Assembly (NCBI RefSeq): GCF_000473265.1
Contig: NZ_KI421511.1
Span: 7,413,314-7,477,313 of the forward strand
Reading direction: 5' to 3'
DNA length: 64,000 bases
Origin: Amycolatopsis thermoflava N1165
GTDB lineage: Bacteria > Actinomycetota > Actinomycetes > Mycobacteriales > Pseudonocardiaceae
Made by a program: the position numbers and the translations under genes
In this document: positions 15,778 to 23,984 of the stretch, piece by piece
Layout of the letters: each line of letters opens with the position of its first letter
Numbering within the stretch: position 1 is the first letter of the stretch
Notes under the pieces: generated by a model
What the model was told of the DNA's origin: nothing
Seen by the model: only the letters and a program-made list of their open reading frames with translations
Databases searched by the model: none

Positions 15778-17264
15778 AGACGGGCAAGCTGTGGGGTGTC
15801 GGACTCGGCCCGGGCGACCCGGAGCTGATGACGGTCAAGGCCGCGCGGCTGATCAGCGAGGCCGACGTGATCGCCTACCACTGCGCGCGGCACGGCCGCA
15901 GCATCGCGCGGTCGGTGGCCGAGCCGTACCTGCGGGAGGGCCAGGTCGAGGAACGGCTGATGTACCCGGTGACGACCGAGGGCACCGACCACCCCGGCGG
16001 GTACGAGGGCGCGATCGCCGAGTTCTACGAGCTGAGCGCGAAGCGGCTGGCCGAGCACCTGGACGCCGGGCGCGACGTGGTGGTGCTGTGCGAGGGCGAC
16101 CCGTTCTTCTTCGGCTCCTACATGTACATGCACGAGCGGCTGTGCGACCGGTACGAGGCCGAGGCGGTGCCCGGGGTGACGTCCGTTTCAGCGGCGTCGG
16201 CGGTGCTCGGCAAGCCGCTGGTGCAGCGCGACGAGGTGCTCACGATCCTGCCGGGGACGCTGCCCGCGCCGGAACTCGCGCGGCGGCTGGCCGACACGCA
16301 GGCCGCGGCGGTGATGAAGCTGGGCCGCACGTTCGGCTCGGTGCGGGAGGCGCTGGCCGAGTCGGGACGGCTGGACGAGGCGTACTACGTCGAGCGGGCC
16401 ACGTGGCCCAACCAGCGGGTCGAGCCGTTCGCTGACGTGGACCCCTCGACGGTGCCGTACTTCTCGCTGGCGCTGGTGCCGAGCCCGGCTTACGCGTCGC
16501 GGAAGGAGCCGGCTGCTGAGGCTGCGGAGGTTGCCGCTGAGGGCGGCGAGGTCATGGTGGTCGGGCTGGGGCCGGCCGGGCCGGAGTGGCTGACGCCGGA
16601 GGCCTCGTCGGCGTTGGCCGAGGCCGAGCACATCGTCGGGTACGGGCCGTACGTGGCGAAGGTGCCGCAGCGGGCGGGGCAGGTGCGGCACGCGTCCGGG
16701 AACCGGGTCGAGGCCGACCGGGCCCGGCATGCGCTCTCGCTGGCCGCGTCCGGTGCTCGGGTGGCGGTGGTGTCCTCGGGTGATCCTGGGGTGTTCGCGA
16801 TGGCTTCCGCGGTGCTGGAGCAGGCGGCTTCGTTGGAAGAGCCGGTGCGGGTGCGGGTGATTCCTGGCGTGACGGCTGCTTCCGCTGCGGCGGCCCGGGT
16901 CGGGGCGCCGTTGGGGCATGACTACTGCGTTTTGTCGTTGTCGGATCGGTTGAAGCCTTGGGATGTCATCGAGCGGCGGCTTGATGCGGCTGGGGCGGCG
17001 GATCTTGTGGTGGCTCTGTACAACCCGGCTTCGCGGACGCGGACTGAGCAGTTGGTGCGGGCTCGGGATGTGTTGCTGCGGCATCGGGCTGTGGAGACGC
17101 CTGTTGTTGTGGCGCGGGATGTTGGGGGTCCTGAGGAGTCGGTGACTGTTACCTCGCTGGGGGAGTTTGATCCTTCGGTGGTTGATATGCGGTGTTTGGT
17201 GATTGTCGGGTCGTCGCGGACGCGCGTGACGCATGGGCAGGTGTGGACGCCGCGGTCTTATTGA
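15774..17264 (+). CDS. cobIJ: Fused precorrin-2 C20- and precorrin-3B C17-methyltransferase (CobI-CobJ, 496 aa)
   Basis: Two SAM-dependent tetrapyrrole methylases in one chain. Residues 1 to about 245 are CobI (LWGVGLGPGDPELMTVKAA, LCEGDPFFFGSYMYMHERL, PGVTSVSAASA). A short Ala/Glu-rich linker (about 246-260) follows, then CobJ (VMVVGLGPAGPEWLTPEA, VVSSGDPGVFAMAS, GHDYCVLSLSDRLKPW, VALYNPASRTRTEQL). This fusion is known from mycobacteria and relatives. The last roughly 350 bases use many T-ending codons (GTT, CTT, GAT, TTG), unlike the rest of the gene. It is followed by repeat copy 2. Confidence 0.96.
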   Translation: MKTGKLWGVGLGPGDPELMTVKAARLISEADVIAYHCARHGRSIARSVAEPYLREGQVEERLMYPVTTEGTDHPGGYEGAIAEFYELSAKRLAEHLDAGRDVVVLCEGDPFFFGSYMYMHERLCDRYEAEAVPGVTSVSAASAVLGKPLVQRDEVLTILPGTLPAPELARRLADTQAAAVMKLGRTFGSVREALAESGRLDEAYYVERATWPNQRVEPFADVDPSTVPYFSLALVPSPAYASRKEPAAEAAEVAAEGGEVMVVGLGPAGPEWLTPEASSALAEAEHIVGYGPYVAKVPQRAGQVRHASGNRVEADRARHALSLAASGARVAVVSSGDPGVFAMASAVLEQAASLEEPVRVRVIPGVTAASAAAARVGAPLGHDYCVLSLSDRLKPWDVIERRLDAAGAADLVVALYNPASRTRTEQLVRARDVLLRHRAVETPVVVARDVGGPEESVTVTSLGEFDPSVVDMRCLVIVGSSRTRVTHGQVWTPRSY

Positions 17265-17500
17265 TTGCGTAGCCGCTACGCGCGTATCTGAAAAGCGCCG
17301 GCTTCGCTTCGCTACGCCCGGATTTGGCCCGCCGCCCCGTTTTTCATTGTTTCTACGCCCGAGCAGGGGTTGTCAAGGCTGGAAAGAGTACCTTGACAAC
17401 CCCTGGTCGGGCGCAGAACTGGGCTGTGGATCGGGGTGCGGGGGAGGGGTGGGCGGTGTGTGTGGTCGGTTTTGTTGCCGGGTGGCGGTTGTGTTGGTGG
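17265..17500. repeat. Intergenic repeat, copy 2 (first copy at 7407-7627)
   Basis: Non-coding stretch between convergent cobIJ and the emb gene. It repeats the block order of 7407-7627: GCTACGCG, GGCTTCGCTTCGCTACGCCC, a hairpin with the GTCAAGG core and GGAAAG in the loop, a TGTGGATCGGGGTGCGGG block, and a tail with TTTTGTTGCCGGG. GCGTAG-CCG-CTACGC near its start is a small perfect inverted repeat. Confidence 0.7.
17356..17413. terminator. Long hairpin inside repeat copy 2, possible bidirectional terminator
   Basis: Arms 17356-17378 and 17391-17413 (23 bases) pair with one mismatch around a 12-base loop containing GGAAAG. The inner stem GTCAAGG/CCTTGAC is the same as in copy 1, while the outer arms differ (here CGCCCGA...GGGGTT). 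Preserved pairing with changed sequence suggests that the structure matters. Confidence 0.6.
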
Positions 17501-17504
17501 TGAT

Positions 17505-17545
17505 AGAGAAAGCCCCCGCCTTGTGTCTGGCGGGGGCTTCTCTTT
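17505..17545. terminator. Intrinsic-type terminator downstream of the emb gene (works from either side)
   Basis: An 11-bp perfect GC-rich stem, AAGCCCCCGCC with GGCGGGGGCTT, has an 8-base loop and short A-rich/T-rich flanks (GAGAA before, CTCTTT after). It sits against the TAA stop of the minus-strand arabinosyltransferase and can serve both that gene and cobIJ. Confidence 0.75.
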
Positions 17546-20500
17546 AGCGGGTTGGGGTTGAGCCGTTTGGTTGTTGGGGGCCGGGCCCTGGGCTTTGCCA
17601 GCCCCACATCGTTTCGGTTCCGTGTTCCACCTGGGGTGCCACGCCGTCGGTGTACGGCTCGATCTGCAGCAGGCGTCCCCACGAGCGGCCGGACTGGTCG
17701 CCCTCCAGGTAGCTCGGCACCTCGGGCTGGTCGGCCAGCTCCTCGATCCACCCGTTCGGCCCGCCGCCGATGTTGTCCGCCACCCCGGCCTCCGCGGCCA
17801 GATCACCCGCGGTGATGCGGTACGCCGGGATCTGCGAGATGCCGTCGTGCGAGGCGACCGGGTTCATGCACGGGTACACGAACGCCGCGGGCCAGTCCAT
17901 GTAGACCGGCGCGCTGCCCACCCGCTGCGTGAGAGTGGTGAACGTCGGCACGCGCGGGGCGCTCACCGCGACCCAGCCGTCGCCCGTGATGTCGTCGTCC
18001 TTGGCCACCACGCGCACCCGGTTGACGTCCGCGGGCAGATCACCGATGTCGAGCCGCTCGTCGGCCCACTTCGTCTCGTCCGCCGACGCCCCGGTGCCGA
18101 CGTTCTCCGCCAGCACGGTCGTCGACCGGACCACCTCGACGCCCGCCGGCGTCTCCCGGCCGAACTCCAGCGCCACGCTCGTCGCCTTGCCCGGGGGCGC
18201 CGCGGCGGCGATCGTCACCTGCGCGCCCGCGTGCTGGTCCGGCAGCGCGTACCAGTCGGTGCGCAGCCGGCCCGTCGCGGAGCCCTCGTGGTAGCTGCTC
18301 CACATCGGCACGGTCGCCGTGGTGAAACCGTGCGGCGGCGAGTTCAGCGGGTCCTCGTCGCCGTTGCCGTCGGTGTGGAAACCCGCCGACGACTTCTCGT
18401 TGCCCTCGTCCTCGGGCCGCGGCAGCGTCGAGTTCTCCTGCGCCGTGGTCTCCGGCACGGTCACCGCCGACACCGGTTTGAGCATGCTCGACACCGGGTC
18501 CTGCTCGACCATCACGTGATCGGACAGGTTGCAGCTCTTGCCGAACAAGTGGTCCACGTTCGCCGCGGCCAGGCTGTAACTGCCCGTCGACATCTGCTTC
18601 TGGATGCCCTTCGCCATGCTGGCGACCTCGAACACCACGACCGCGCCGCACACCACGACCAGCGACGTCGCGCCCAGCCGCAGCGCCCGGCCACGCCGCT
18701 CCTGCACCGGCGGCGGCGCACCCGGCCGCTGCATGCGCACGTTCTCCACGAACGCGAACACCGCCGCCACCGCCGCGGCCAGCAGCAGCGCCGTGGACAG
18801 GTGGTAGCCCTTGATCGACGGCGCCTTGTCCCACCACGGCACACCGAGGCTGGACACGAACCAGTACGCGTTCGGGCCCGTCGCGGCCAGCGCGGACACC
18901 ACCAGCAACCCGGCGGTGAACGCCGCCCGGTTGCGCCGCGACCGCAGCACCGTCGAACTCGTCGCCAGCGCGGTCAGCGCCGCCATCGCAGCCCCCACAC
19001 CGGCGAACGCGCCGAAGTGGTGCGTCCACTTGGTCGGGGTCAGCGCCAGCAGCAGGAAGAACAGCGCCACGGTGCCGATCAGGCGGCGGGCCGGACCCAG
19101 CGCCGCACCCTGGATGCGGCCGCGGCGCAGCAGCACCACAAGGCAGGTGCCGGTGCACAGGATCAGCAGCAGCACCGGGAACCGGCGGGTCAGCGCGCCG
19201 TCCGCGCTGCTCTCGAACAGCAGCTCGTACCGCGACAGCTCCTCGTACCACGACTTGTTCGGGCCGACCGAGCCACGCAGGCGGGTCGCCTCCATCACCG
19301 TCGAGAACGTCTGGTCGGCGAAGACCACGATCAGCACGATGAACCCGGCCGCCGCGATCGGCGCCAGCACCGCGGCCCAGCCCGAATCGCGGGCCCGGCT
19401 GCGCAGCAGGTGGAACAACGGCTTCGCGGCCACCAGGAACGGCGCCACCGCGATCAACGCGGTCGGCGTCGCGGCCAGCGCGAACGCGGCCCCGATCAGG
19501 CCGAGGCACAGCGGCAGCAGACGCCGCGTGACCAGCGAGCGCTCCACGGCGCACAGCGCGATCAGCGAGCCCAGCGCCGCCCACGGCTCGGGACGCACAC
19601 CGTTGTTGAACGGCAGCCACCACACCAGGAACACCACGGCCGCGGCCCAGCCCGCCGCCGGGCTGATCCGGACCTCCTTGCCCAGCCGCGGCAGCACCTC
19701 ACGGCTGATCAGCAGCCAGCTCAGCACGCCGAGCAGGAACGACGGCAACCGGATCCACGGCGGCACCGTGGACACCGTCGCCATCAGCTCGTAGATGTGG
19801 TCGTTCCACCCGAACGGCGCCTCCGCGACGCCGAACCACCGGTGGTAGTTGGTCAGGTAACCCACCTGGTCGGCGACTCTGGCCATGGTCAGGATGTAGC
19901 CGTCGTCCGAGGTCACCGGCCCGATGAACACCCACGCGCCGAGCACGCCGAAGACGGTCACGTCCCGCTTGGTGAGCTTCCACCAGCCGATCGGCGCCCA
20001 CCGCGGCGCGCGCCGCGCGGTGCCCGAGTCCAGCCGGTTGACCGCGATCAGGCAGCCGATCAGCGACAGCACGCCGAACACGCCGATGCCGACCTTCAAC
20101 CCGGTGGGGGACGACTGGTAGCGGGTGTCCGGGGTGATGCCGACCGACAGGCCGGCGATCGGGTCCCGCGCCGACGAGATGTCGGTGTAGATGCCCAGCA
20201 CGCGTGGCCGGACGTCGCCCGTCGAGTCGTAGACCGGGGTGCCCGCCACCGACAGGGTGGTGTGCGTCGCGGTCGAGCTGACCCGCACGTCGCACCCCGC
20301 GGCCGGCAGCGGCTGGCGCGCGACCTGCTGGCCGCGGCTGGTCGCGGTGAGCACGCCGTCCTGGACGTTGAGCTGCAGGCCGGCGCCGTTGCCCGCGCGG
20401 GCGGGCGGCACGGTCGAGAACAGCAGCCCCGCGCCCGCGGTGCGCGCGTCGAGCGACTGGATCGTCGCGCACGGCACACCGACCTGCAGGTCCTGCGCCC

Positions 20501-20756
20501 AGTAGCCGACGAGCGGGGCGTTCACCGGGCGCGTGTCGCTGCCGGCCGGCCACACGATCTTCGCCGTGTCCTGGACGACCGGCAGCAACGGGAAGGCGAC
20601 CGCGCAACCCGCGGCGAACAGGCCCAGTACGACGGCGAGGAGCCGCCACAAGAACGTGCGAGGTCGCTCCGGGGAGGTGCGTGCCGAAGTGCCCGGCTGG
20701 TCCGGGTCGGTCACCTCATCCGGTGCGACAGTAGGTGTCCTGCTGGCCATCCACAT
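17544..20756 (-). CDS. Emb-type cell-wall arabinosyltransferase (1070 aa)
   Basis: A GT-C glycosyltransferase that adds arabinose from decaprenyl-phosphoryl-arabinose to arabinogalactan or lipoarabinomannan at the outer membrane face. Near residue 285 it has the GT-C aspartate motif in TSDDGYILTMARVADQ. About 12-13 hydrophobic segments follow, then a soluble C-terminal part of about 350 residues that resembles the carbohydrate-binding Emb C-domain. An N-terminal segment with one membrane helix (FLWRLLAVVLGLFAAGCAVAF) precedes the periplasmic-type domain. It could correspond to embA, embB or embC. The ATG at 20756 is used; ATG 20750 is possible and an extension to 20822 would run into bluB. 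It starts 11 bp after the bluB stop. Confidence 0.92.
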   Translation of the reverse strand: MWMASRTPTVAPDEVTDPDQPGTSARTSPERPRTFLWRLLAVVLGLFAAGCAVAFPLLPVVQDTAKIVWPAGSDTRPVNAPLVGYWAQDLQVGVPCATIQSLDARTAGAGLLFSTVPPARAGNGAGLQLNVQDGVLTATSRGQQVARQPLPAAGCDVRVSSTATHTTLSVAGTPVYDSTGDVRPRVLGIYTDISSARDPIAGLSVGITPDTRYQSSPTGLKVGIGVFGVLSLIGCLIAVNRLDSGTARRAPRWAPIGWWKLTKRDVTVFGVLGAWVFIGPVTSDDGYILTMARVADQVGYLTNYHRWFGVAEAPFGWNDHIYELMATVSTVPPWIRLPSFLLGVLSWLLISREVLPRLGKEVRISPAAGWAAAVVFLVWWLPFNNGVRPEPWAALGSLIALCAVERSLVTRRLLPLCLGLIGAAFALAATPTALIAVAPFLVAAKPLFHLLRSRARDSGWAAVLAPIAAAGFIVLIVVFADQTFSTVMEATRLRGSVGPNKSWYEELSRYELLFESSADGALTRRFPVLLLILCTGTCLVVLLRRGRIQGAALGPARRLIGTVALFFLLLALTPTKWTHHFGAFAGVGAAMAALTALATSSTVLRSRRNRAAFTAGLLVVSALAATGPNAYWFVSSLGVPWWDKAPSIKGYHLSTALLLAAAVAAVFAFVENVRMQRPGAPPPVQERRGRALRLGATSLVVVCGAVVVFEVASMAKGIQKQMSTGSYSLAAANVDHLFGKSCNLSDHVMVEQDPVSSMLKPVSAVTVPETTAQENSTLPRPEDEGNEKSSAGFHTDGNGDEDPLNSPPHGFTTATVPMWSSYHEGSATGRLRTDWYALPDQHAGAQVTIAAAAPPGKATSVALEFGRETPAGVEVVRSTTVLAENVGTGASADETKWADERLDIGDLPADVNRVRVVAKDDDITGDGWVAVSAPRVPTFTTLTQRVGSAPVYMDWPAAFVYPCMNPVASHDGISQIPAYRITAGDLAAEAGVADNIGGGPNGWIEELADQPEVPSYLEGDQSGRSWGRLLQIEPYTDGVAPQVEHGTETMWGWQSPGPGPQQPNGSTPTR

Positions 20757-20766
20757 TGGCAGAACG

Positions 20767-21429
20767 CTATCGCGATGCTTCCTCGCGCTCGCTTCGGGAT
20801 GGGGGTGTGCCGAACCGCTCACGGTGCGTCGCGGCCGACAACGGCCGCCGCTCGCGCCACCCGTGGCGCTCCAGGTCCGGAATGTCCTGGAGCCGGGTCA
20901 CCGGGCCGAGGCAGAGCCACGCCACCGGCCGCACCCCGGCCGGGATCCCGAGCAGGTCGCGCAGGAAATCCTCGCGGTAGAAGCTCACCCAGCCGACGCC
21001 GAGGCCCTCCGCGGTGGCCGCCAGCCAGAGGTTCTGGATGGCCAGGCACACCGAATACAGGCCGGCGTCGGCGATCGCGTGGCGGCCGAGCACGTCCGGC
21101 GCGCCGCGGCTCTCGTCGTAGGTCACGACGATACCGAGCGAGGACGACAGGATGCCCTCGATCTTGATCGGCGCGAAGGTCTCCCGGCGCTCCGGCGGCA
21201 GCGACGCGGCGAACACCTCGCGCTCGGCGAGCACGTGGTCGCGGAACGCGGTGCGCGTCCGGGTGCTCTCGACGAGCACGAAATCCCACGGCTGGGTGAG
21301 TCCGACGCTGGGCGCGGAGTGCGCGGCCTCGAGCACGCGGGTCAGCACCTCGTCGTCGATGGGCTCGCCGGTGAACTCCGCGCGCACGTCCCGCCGTCGC
21401 CGCAGGACCTCGTAGAACTCCTCGATCAT
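20767..21429 (-). CDS. bluB: 5,6-dimethylbenzimidazole synthase BluB (220 aa)
   Basis: A nitroreductase-fold flavoenzyme that breaks down reduced FMN with oxygen to make the lower ligand of cobalamin. Markers: FYEVLRRRRDVRAEFT at the N-terminus (flavin phosphate contacts), AAHSAPSVGLTQPWDF, GLGVGWVSFYREDFLRDLLGIP, and the C-terminal HGWRERRPL. Its ATG overlaps the cobK stop (ATGA), so cobK-bluB are coupled, and emb may be read through from them. It agrees with an oxygen-dependent, self-sufficient B12 producer. Confidence 0.94.
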   Translation of the reverse strand: MIEEFYEVLRRRRDVRAEFTGEPIDDEVLTRVLEAAHSAPSVGLTQPWDFVLVESTRTRTAFRDHVLAEREVFAASLPPERRETFAPIKIEGILSSSLGIVVTYDESRGAPDVLGRHAIADAGLYSVCLAIQNLWLAATAEGLGVGWVSFYREDFLRDLLGIPAGVRPVAWLCLGPVTRLQDIPDLERHGWRERRPLSAATHRERFGTPPSRSEREEASR

Positions 21430-22175
21430 GCGTCCAGGATCGCCGACACCCAGCGCAGGGCGGCGTCCACGTCCGCGACGGTGTGCGCGGGCGGGCGCGG
21501 CGGGCGCCGCACGACGACCACCGGCACGCCCTCCTGACGGGCCGCGACGAGCTTCGCGGTGGTCATGTCGCCGCCGCTGTCCTTGGTGACCAGCACGTCG
21601 ATGCGGTGCTCACGCAGCAGCGCGGTCTCGCCTTCGACGGTGTACGGGCCGCGGTCGAGGAGGATCTCCAGGCGCGGCGGCAGCGGCGGCTCCGGCGGGT
21701 CGACGCAGCGGGCCAGGAAGTGCGGTCGCGTGCAGCGCGCGAAGGCGGACAGTCCCTGGCGGCCGCTGGTGAGGAAGATCCGGTCGCCGAGGCGTTCCAC
21801 CAGGTCGGCGGCCTCGCCGAGGGTGTCCACCCAGTGCCAGTCGTCGCCGGGGCCCTGCTGCCAGCCGGGGCGCTGCAGGCGCAGCAGAGGGACGTCCGCC
21901 CGATGCGCGGCCTCGACGGCGGAGGCGCCGATGCGTTCGGCGAACGGATGTGTGGCGTCCACCACGGCGGCGGTGCCGTGCTCGGTCAGCCAGCGCGCGA
22001 GGCCGTCCGGCCCGCCGAAGCCGCCGACGCGCACCTCGCCGACCGGCAGACGCGGGTTGGCGACCCGCCCGGCCAGCGACGACGTGACCGCGACGCCGCG
22101 TCGCACGAGCCCGGCGGCCAGCGCGCGGGCCTCACCGGTGCCTCCGAGCACGAGTACTTCCGTCACGCCAGCCAT
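21426..22175 (-). CDS. cobK: Precorrin-6A reductase CobK (249 aa)
   Basis: NADPH-dependent reductase of the corrin ring. Family markers: VLVLGGTGEARALAAGL at the N-terminus (nucleotide binding), VVDATHPFAERI, IFLTSGRQGLSAFA, and VLVTKDSGGDMTTAKLVAARQ near the C-terminus. ATG 22175 is used; a GTG at 22166 would give MTEVLVLGG. No ribosome binding site precedes either start. It is divergent from cbiD with only 11 bp between the start codons, so at least one transcript is probably leaderless. Confidence 0.94.
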   Translation of the reverse strand: MAGVTEVLVLGGTGEARALAAGLVRRGVAVTSSLAGRVANPRLPVGEVRVGGFGGPDGLARWLTEHGTAAVVDATHPFAERIGASAVEAAHRADVPLLRLQRPGWQQGPGDDWHWVDTLGEAADLVERLGDRIFLTSGRQGLSAFARCTRPHFLARCVDPPEPPLPPRLEILLDRGPYTVEGETALLREHRIDVLVTKDSGGDMTTAKLVAARQEGVPVVVVRRPPRPPAHTVADVDAALRWVSAILDA

Positions 22176-22186
22176 ACTGCCTGGTG

Positions 22187-23236
22187 ATGAGGTACGGGTG
22201 GACCACCGGAGCGTGTGCGACCGCGGCCACCACGGCCGCGTACACCGCGCTGCTCACCGGCGAGTTCCCCGACCCGGTCGAGGTGGAGCTGCCGCAGGGG
22301 CGGCGCCCGGCGTTCGCGCTGGCCACCGAGCGGTTGGACGCGGACTCGGCCACCGCCGGGGTGATCAAGGACGCCGGTGACGACCCGGACGTGACGCACG
22401 GCGCGCTGATCCTGTCCACCGTCCGGCGCGGCGAGCCGGGCAGCGGCGTGACGTTCCGCGCGGGCATCGGGGTGGGGACGGTGACCCTGCCCGGGCTGCC
22501 GTTGCCGGTCGGCGAGCCGGCGATCAACCCGGTGCCGCGGCGGCTGATGACCGAGGCGGTGCGGCGGGTCGCGGCCGCGTTCGGCGATGCCGGGGATGTC
22601 GTGGTCGAGATCTCCGTGCCCGAGGGCGAGGAGCTGGCGCGGCAGACGTGGAACCCGCGGCTCGGCATCCTCGGCGGGCTGTCGATCCTCGGCACGACCG
22701 GCGTGGTGGTGCCGTACTCGTGCTCGGCGTGGATCGACAGCATCCGGCGCGGGGTCGACGTCGCGCGGGCGCTGGGGCACGAACACGTCGCCGGCGCGAC
22801 GGGCAGCACGTCGGAGCGGGCGGTCGCCGCGCGGTACGGGCTGCCGGAGACGGCGTTGCTCGACATGGGGGACTTCGCGGGCGCGGTGCTCAAGTACGTG
22901 AAGCGCCATCCCGTGCCGCGGCTGACGATCGCGGGCGGGTTCGCGAAGATGTCGAAGCTCGCGGCCGGGCACCTGGACCTGCACTCGAAGCGGTCGCAAG
23001 TGGACCTCGCGCTGCTGGCCTCGCTGGCGCCCAAGCCGCTGGCCGCGCGGATTCTCGAGGCGAACACGGCGCTGCACGCGCTGCAGCTGTCGCAGGAGGC
23101 GGGCTTCCCGATCGGCGAGGCGGTCGCGGACCGGGCGCGGGCGTTCGCGGCGTCGGTGCTGGCCCCGGCGCCGGTCGCGGTGGACGTGCTGGTGATCGAC
23201 CGGGCGGGGAACGTGGTCGGGGTCAGCGGGGCCTGA
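22187..23236 (+). CDS. cbiD: Precorrin-5B C1-methyltransferase CbiD (349 aa)
   Basis: CbiD methylates C1 of the ring in the early-cobalt (anaerobic) route; CobF does the equivalent step in the classical aerobic route. Markers: RYGWTTGACATAATTAAYTAL at the N-terminus, AGIGVGTVTLPGLPLPVGEPAINP, LGILGGLSILGTTGVV, and YVKRHPVPRLTIAGGFAKMSKLA. The length is normal. ATG 22187 is used (GTG 22184 also possible). No Shine-Dalgarno sequence is visible; CATACT at 22174-22179 is a fair -10 element for a leaderless transcript. The 3' end overlaps cobM by 14 bp on the opposite strand. Confidence 0.95.
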   Translation: MRYGWTTGACATAATTAAYTALLTGEFPDPVEVELPQGRRPAFALATERLDADSATAGVIKDAGDDPDVTHGALILSTVRRGEPGSGVTFRAGIGVGTVTLPGLPLPVGEPAINPVPRRLMTEAVRRVAAAFGDAGDVVVEISVPEGEELARQTWNPRLGILGGLSILGTTGVVVPYSCSAWIDSIRRGVDVARALGHEHVAGATGSTSERAVAARYGLPETALLDMGDFAGAVLKYVKRHPVPRLTIAGGFAKMSKLAAGHLDLHSKRSQVDLALLASLAPKPLAARILEANTALHALQLSQEAGFPIGEAVADRARAFAASVLAPAPVAVDVLVIDRAGNVVGVSGA

Positions 23237-23984
23237 GCTTTTCCGACCGGTCCCGCGCCGCCGAGTACAGGTAGCTGTCCGGGAACTTCTCCGCCCCCAG
23301 GACGCGGCCCACGAAGATCACCGCCGCGCGGTCGATTCCCGCGGCGCGCACCTCCTGCGCGATCCGCGACAAAATCCCGCGCAGGATCCGCTGCCCCGGC
23401 TGGCTCGCGCAGTGCACCACGGCCACCGGGCAGTCCGCGCCGTAGTGCGGCAGCAGCTCCTCGACCACCTGCTCGATCCGGTTGATCGCCAGGTGCACGG
23501 CCAGCGTCGTGCCGGTCGCGGCGAAGTTCGCCAGCGTCTCGCCCTCCGGCATGGCCGTCGAGCGGGCCTGGACGCGCGTGATGACCAGGCTCTGCCCGAT
23601 CGTCGGCACCGTCAGTTCGCGCCCCAGCTCCGCGGCCGCCGCGGCGAACGCGGGCACGCCGGGCACCACCTGGTACGGCACGCCGGCCGCGTCGAGGCGG
23701 CGCATCTGCTCGGCCACCGCGCTGTAGATCGACGGGTCGCCCGAGCACAGCCGCGCCACGTCGTGGCCCGCGCGGTCCGCCGCGACCAGCTCGCCGACGA
23801 TCTGGTCCAGCGACAGGTCCGCCGTGTCGATCCGGCGCGCGTCCGCGGGGCAGTGGGCGAGCAGGTCGGGCGGCGTCAGGCTGCCCGGGTACAGGCAGAC
23901 CCCGCAGCGCGCCAGCAGGTCGCGGCCGCGCACGGTGATCAGGTCCGCCGCGCCAGGGCCGGCGCCGATGAAGAACACGGTCAT
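23223..23984 (-). CDS. cobM: Precorrin-4 C11-methyltransferase CobM (253 aa)
   Basis: SAM-dependent tetrapyrrole methylase. Markers: VFFIGAGPGAADLITVRG at the N-terminus, VARLCSGDPSIYSAVAEQ, VVPGVPAFAAAAAELGREL and QSLVITRVQARSTAMPEGE. ATG 23984 overlaps the cobL stop (ATGA), so cobL-cobM are coupled. The gene converges on cbiD with a 14-bp overlap, leaving no terminator space between them. Confidence 0.95.
   Translation of the reverse strand: MTVFFIGAGPGAADLITVRGRDLLARCGVCLYPGSLTPPDLLAHCPADARRIDTADLSLDQIVGELVAADRAGHDVARLCSGDPSIYSAVAEQMRRLDAAGVPYQVVPGVPAFAAAAAELGRELTVPTIGQSLVITRVQARSTAMPEGETLANFAATGTTLAVHLAINRIEQVVEELLPHYGADCPVAVVHCASQPGQRILRGILSRIAQEVRAAGIDRAAVIFVGRVLGAEKFPDSYLYSAARDRSEKLRPR

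Noticed and set aside
20757..20822. An N-terminal extension of the emb protein to 20822
   Set aside because: It would run antiparallel in frame through the end of bluB on the same strand; ATG 20756 directly after the bluB stop is simpler.
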